This document shows, piece by piece, positions 58,006-64,000 of a DNA stretch of 64,000 nucleotides. Position numbers and translations under genes: made by a program. This DNA is from Acidobacteriota bacterium (lineage in GTDB: Bacteria > Acidobacteriota > Blastocatellia > RBC074), in assembly GCA_016715865.1 (NCBI GenBank), contig JADJXM010000019.1, positions 103,378-167,377 of the forward strand. Direction: 5' to 3'. The notes beneath the pieces are model-generated. The model was given only the letters and a program-made list of their open reading frames with translations. It ran no database searches and was not told where the DNA came from. Position 1 is the first letter of the stretch; each line of letters begins with the position of its first letter.

Positions 58006-58689
58006 TTATCCGGTCTGTATTTTCAGCCATTCGTTAATGACTGTGTATGAGTCGCGCGGAACCTCGTGACCGGCGTCGAACATTCGCAATTCGACCGATC
58101 GGGCGCGTCGTCGCAGGTCCTCGGCGCTCTTCCGCATTCTTTCAGGCGTATAAAATTCGTCCTTTTCGCCGGCGATGTACAGGATATCCAGATCGCAATC
58201 GGCGTATTTCCCCTCGCTCTCCCAATCGCCGGGAATGCCGCCGCAGATTGCGACTATTCCGCGGATCAGCCCCGGATGAGTGAACGCGAACCGGAAATTC
58301 AACCCGACGCCCTGCGAAAAGGCCATCAGAAATATCCTCTTCGCATCGATGTCGGGCCTTCCGCCGGCGGTTTCGATGATCTTTAGCATCAGGCTGTGGT
58401 GGAGCGCGGTAGACTCCTCTGATTTGAAGTTTGTCAGCCAGCCGAATCCGAAGCCGAGCTTCGGCGATTCCTTTGTCGGCATGACCATATGCTGGTGCGG
58501 GCCCTGCAAAGCCGCGATGGCGAAGTCACTGTCGTTGATTCGACGCACCAGCTTCATCATCGAGGTTTTGTCTCCGCCGTATCCGTGGAGCGCGATGATC
58601 AGTGGTTTCGGTCCTTCACCCTCGGGAATATACAGATCGTAATAGCAGGGTAATTCCTGGATGATCCGTTGTTCTATTATTTCTGGCAT
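58006..58689 (-). CDS. Alpha/beta hydrolase, phospholipase/carboxylesterase type
   Basis: 227 residues. LIIALHGYGGDK forms the oxyanion strand; the nucleophile is in FLMAFSQGVGLN (A-F-S-Q-G instead of the usual GFSQG); Asp in AGEKDEFYTPE; His in FDAGHEVPRDS. The set matches the carboxylesterase/phospholipase-2 family acting on small esters, cytoplasmic as no signal is seen. It is four bases upstream of dapD on the same strand, perhaps co-transcribed by chance of spacing. Confidence 0.85.
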   Translation of the reverse strand: MPEIIEQRIIQELPCYYDLYIPEGEGPKPLIIALHGYGGDKTSMMKLVRRINDSDFAIAALQGPHQHMVMPTKESPKLGFGFGWLTNFKSEESTALHHSLMLKIIETAGGRPDIDAKRIFLMAFSQGVGLNFRFAFTHPGLIRGIVAICGGIPGDWESEGKYADCDLDILYIAGEKDEFYTPERMRKSAEDLRRRARSVELRMFDAGHEVPRDSYTVINEWLKIQTG

Positions 58690-58692
58690 ACG

Positions 58693-59988
58693 CTAATCCT
58701 GGGAACGCCGAGCTGGGGCTCGGCGTTCCCAGCTGATGGTCTTCTGTTGCCTGTAGGAGTCGACTCCCATGCGGATCGCGGCCATGACTTTATAACCGAG
58801 ATCTGCTCCCAGATTCGGCTGCTGTCGGGAGCGCACCGCGTCGAGGAAGTTATCCATGTGCGGGGAATCGCCCCTTTCATTCGGTTTGCATTCGATGACC
58901 AGCTTTTCGACTCCGGTTTTCGCCTTGAACTCCTTGCGATATTCGCGATCCGGGATTACCTGGATCGAAGAATGACTGAAATTTTCGCCGTTTTCGGCGA
59001 TGATGATGCGTCCTTCGGTTCCATTGACAGCCACCAGCGGAGCCGCGCCGCTTGCCACCGAGCAGGTGAGCTGGACGGTGAAGGCCGGATAATCGACATT
59101 CATCATAAATGTGTCCGGGACTTCGCGGTCCTTCTGAACGAAGATGCCGCCCGAGGCTGCGACCTTGTCGGGGAATTGCGGTCCGATCGCCATGACCAGC
59201 GGCGCCAGCGCGTGATAGAAAAGGTCGGTCGCGATTCCGCCTGAATAGTCCCAGTATTTTCTCCATCTGAAATATCGTTCAGCGCTGAACGGCCGTTTCG
59301 GCGCCGGCCCAAGGAACGCCTTCCAGTCGATGTTCTTTTCACTCGCGTCAGGGTCGATCGAGTAATTCCATTCGCCTCCGTCCTTGTTGGCGTTGCGACC
59401 GTAACCGGCCGTCGCCCAGACGACCTGGCCGATCAGCCCGTCTGCGATCGCCTTGCGCGATTTATGGAAATGATCGAATGAGGCGTACTGGCTGCCGACC
59501 TGGAGGACACGTTTTTCAGCCGTGACCGTTTGAGCGATCTCGCGGGCCTCTTCGATCGTGTAGGTGAAAGGTTTTTCCAGATAGACATCCTTGCCGGTTT
59601 TGAGCGCAGCCATGGCGTGCAGATGGTGCCAGTGATCGGGTGAGGCAATGACGACCGCGTCGATGTCCTTGCGCGCGCACAGCTCACGGTAATCGTGATG
59701 CACAGCCTGCTCCTCGACTCCGGTTCGCTCGCGGGCCAGGCGTTTGCGTTTTTCATAGATGTCGCAGACGGCGACCAGTTGAACATCGCCCTTATCCGTG
59801 GCCCGCCGTTTCAGGTAGTCGATGTGGCTGTTCATACGGCCGCCGCAGCCGATGAATCCGATGTTGATCCGATCGTTGGCCCCGGCCGCTCGCGATACGC
59901 CGAATTCAGTCGCCGTTCCCGCATATCCTGTTACGGCAATCGCTCCGGCTTTCCTCAGAAATTCCCGACGACTCTTCTTTTCGTTCAT
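58693..59988 (-). CDS. Tat-exported Gfo/Idh/MocA family oxidoreductase
   Basis: 431 residues from ATG 59988; an upstream ATG has no binding site. The N-terminus SRREFLRKAGAIAVTG is a Tat signal. The NAD-binding Rossmann motif is INIGFIGCGGRMNSHI, with VQLVAVCDIYEKR, VVIASPDHWHHLHAMAAL and YLEKPFTYTIEEA following. Members oxidise sugars or related polyols; Tat-exported versions are common in Acidobacteriota and Planctomycetota. The substrate is unknown. The last 11 residues and stop are repeat-derived. Confidence 0.9.
   Translation of the reverse strand: MNEKKSRREFLRKAGAIAVTGYAGTATEFGVSRAAGANDRINIGFIGCGGRMNSHIDYLKRRATDKGDVQLVAVCDIYEKRKRLARERTGVEEQAVHHDYRELCARKDIDAVVIASPDHWHHLHAMAALKTGKDVYLEKPFTYTIEEAREIAQTVTAEKRVLQVGSQYASFDHFHKSRKAIADGLIGQVVWATAGYGRNANKDGGEWNYSIDPDASEKNIDWKAFLGPAPKRPFSAERYFRWRKYWDYSGGIATDLFYHALAPLVMAIGPQFPDKVAASGGIFVQKDREVPDTFMMNVDYPAFTVQLTCSVASGAAPLVAVNGTEGRIIIAENGENFSHSSIQVIPDREYRKEFKAKTGVEKLVIECKPNERGDSPHMDNFLDAVRSRQQPNLGADLGYKVMAAIRMGVDSYRQQKTISWERRAPARRSQD
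58699..58732. repeat. Palindrome inside the oxidoreductase coding end
   Basis: CTGGGAACGCCGAG (58699-58712) and CTCGGCGTTCCCAG (58719-58732) are perfect inverted copies around six bases. The sequence is in frame in the Gfo/Idh/MocA gene and encodes a WERRAPARRSQ tail. Confidence 0.85.
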
Positions 59989-60092
59989 TTCGCTATATTT
60001 CCTCAAATTGGACATGTGTAAAAGATTTTAAAGCGGTTGCATTAAATTGTCGTAAATCATATCCCAGGCCGGGCTGAACGGCCAACCTTTAC

Positions 60093-60121
60093 TTGACACA
60101 TGGTAAAACCATCGGGATAAT
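60093..60121 (+). promoter_or_regulatory. Sigma-70-type promoter with an internal palindrome upstream of a TonB-dependent receptor
   Basis: TTGACA (60093-60098), a 17-base spacer and GATAAT (60116-60121). The spacer holds ATGGT-AAA-ACCAT (60100-60112), a perfect operator-like palindrome. The start codon is 296 bases downstream, implying a long leader. The rest of the 402-base gap (60016-60417) shows no gene, and AAGG about eight bases before ATG 60418 is the ribosome binding site. Confidence 0.6.
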
Positions 60122-60417
60122 CATTGATGCCAGCACGTAAAAAACCATGTGCTTCAGATTTGATCGGGCCGGTGGCTGATCCAGATCGCACTCCGTCCAG
60201 GTTGATGCCGCTGGCTGTTGGGAAAACAACATACCTATTAATAAACGATCTGCTGGGATAACGACTTACCGCTTCAAAACAGTTCTATTATAAAAAGCCT
60301 GCCGCATGTCTCGCCTGAGGGTCGGATGTGTGTTCGCAGGCGATGAATCAAGAGAGACCAAACTATGCCTGGCGATGACCGACCTGCGGTCTGATCTGTG
60401 GCTAAGAAGGAAAACAT

Positions 60418-63946
<3,529 letters not shown>

Positions 63947-63970
63947 ATTCGCCTCTCGAGGCTCTTTAAC

Positions 63971-63998
63971 GCCCGTCCGGAAGAGATTCCGGACGGGC
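63971..63998 (+). terminator. Terminator hairpin after the last receptor
   Basis: GCCCGTCCGGAA (63971-63982) pairs perfectly with TTCCGGACGGGC (63987-63998). It lies 24 bases after the stop; any T tract is beyond the window. Confidence 0.75.
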
Positions 63999-64000
63999 AT

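Overview
This window looks like chromosomal DNA of an Acidobacteriota member, most likely class Blastocatellia (subdivision 4). The reasons are the gene families: five large Oar-like TonB-dependent receptors with N-terminal carboxypeptidase-regulatory domains, a VWFA-related acidobacterial protein, a CRTAC1-type FG-GAP/UnbV protein, secreted S9 peptidases, a PQQ dehydrogenase carrying a cytochrome c domain, and many TPR proteins. The placement is inference from family content; there is no rRNA here. No transposase, integrase, phage gene or CRISPR array was seen.

Layout. 1-7.5 kb: receptor tail, a cupin-like/TPR protein (signal peptide out of frame), PQQ dehydrogenase, a paralogous TPR protein, and a third TPR protein on the minus strand. 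7.9-21.3 kb: three complete TonB-dependent receptors (two of them divergent) and a small secreted protein. 21.4-36.3 kb: housekeeping block with a YkgJ-like Cys-cluster protein, RNase D-like exonuclease, the nnr-tsaE-recG operon, a large acidobacterial GAF-like protein, soluble lytic transglycosylase, a TPR-thioredoxin protein, pgeF and acpS. 36.3-50.1 kb: two S9 peptidases, a CPBP homologue lacking its Glu pair, a SpoIIM-like membrane protein, CRTAC1, a PPOX flavoprotein, a SnoaL-like protein, a cyclopropane-fatty-acid synthase homologue and DinB. 50.2-55.6 kb: YfgM-like TPR membrane protein, a 39-residue membrane ORF, VWA protein, tRNA-Val, tRNA-Asp, moeA-moaC-cheR. 55.6-60 kb: an M20 peptidase (DapE-like) with dapD, an esterase and a Tat-exported Gfo/Idh/MocA oxidoreductase. 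60.4-63.9 kb: a fifth receptor, frameshifted near its C-terminus.

The most unusual content is not a protein system. At least 17 intergenic inverted-repeat elements occur in 64 kb. Most have arms made of short tandem words (GTAGAAA, GTTGAAA, GTACAAA, GCAAAGA, GCCAAGGAC, ACAGGATT); in the word-repeat types the purine-rich arm always comes first and the complementary pyrimidine arm second. They sit at gene ends so precisely that they often contain, supply or abut the stop codon. One arm is translated as the hydrophobic core of a signal peptide, and another element encodes the C-terminal tail of an oxidoreductase. Two copies 17.6 kb apart share a conserved core, so at least this subtype is a dispersed unit. 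I propose these as a family of non-autonomous, stop-codon-associated repeats that shape 3' ends and intercistronic spacers.

Two apparent single-base frameshifts (about 797 and about 63726) may be real or may be assembly errors. All function calls are from motif reading; no database search was run.
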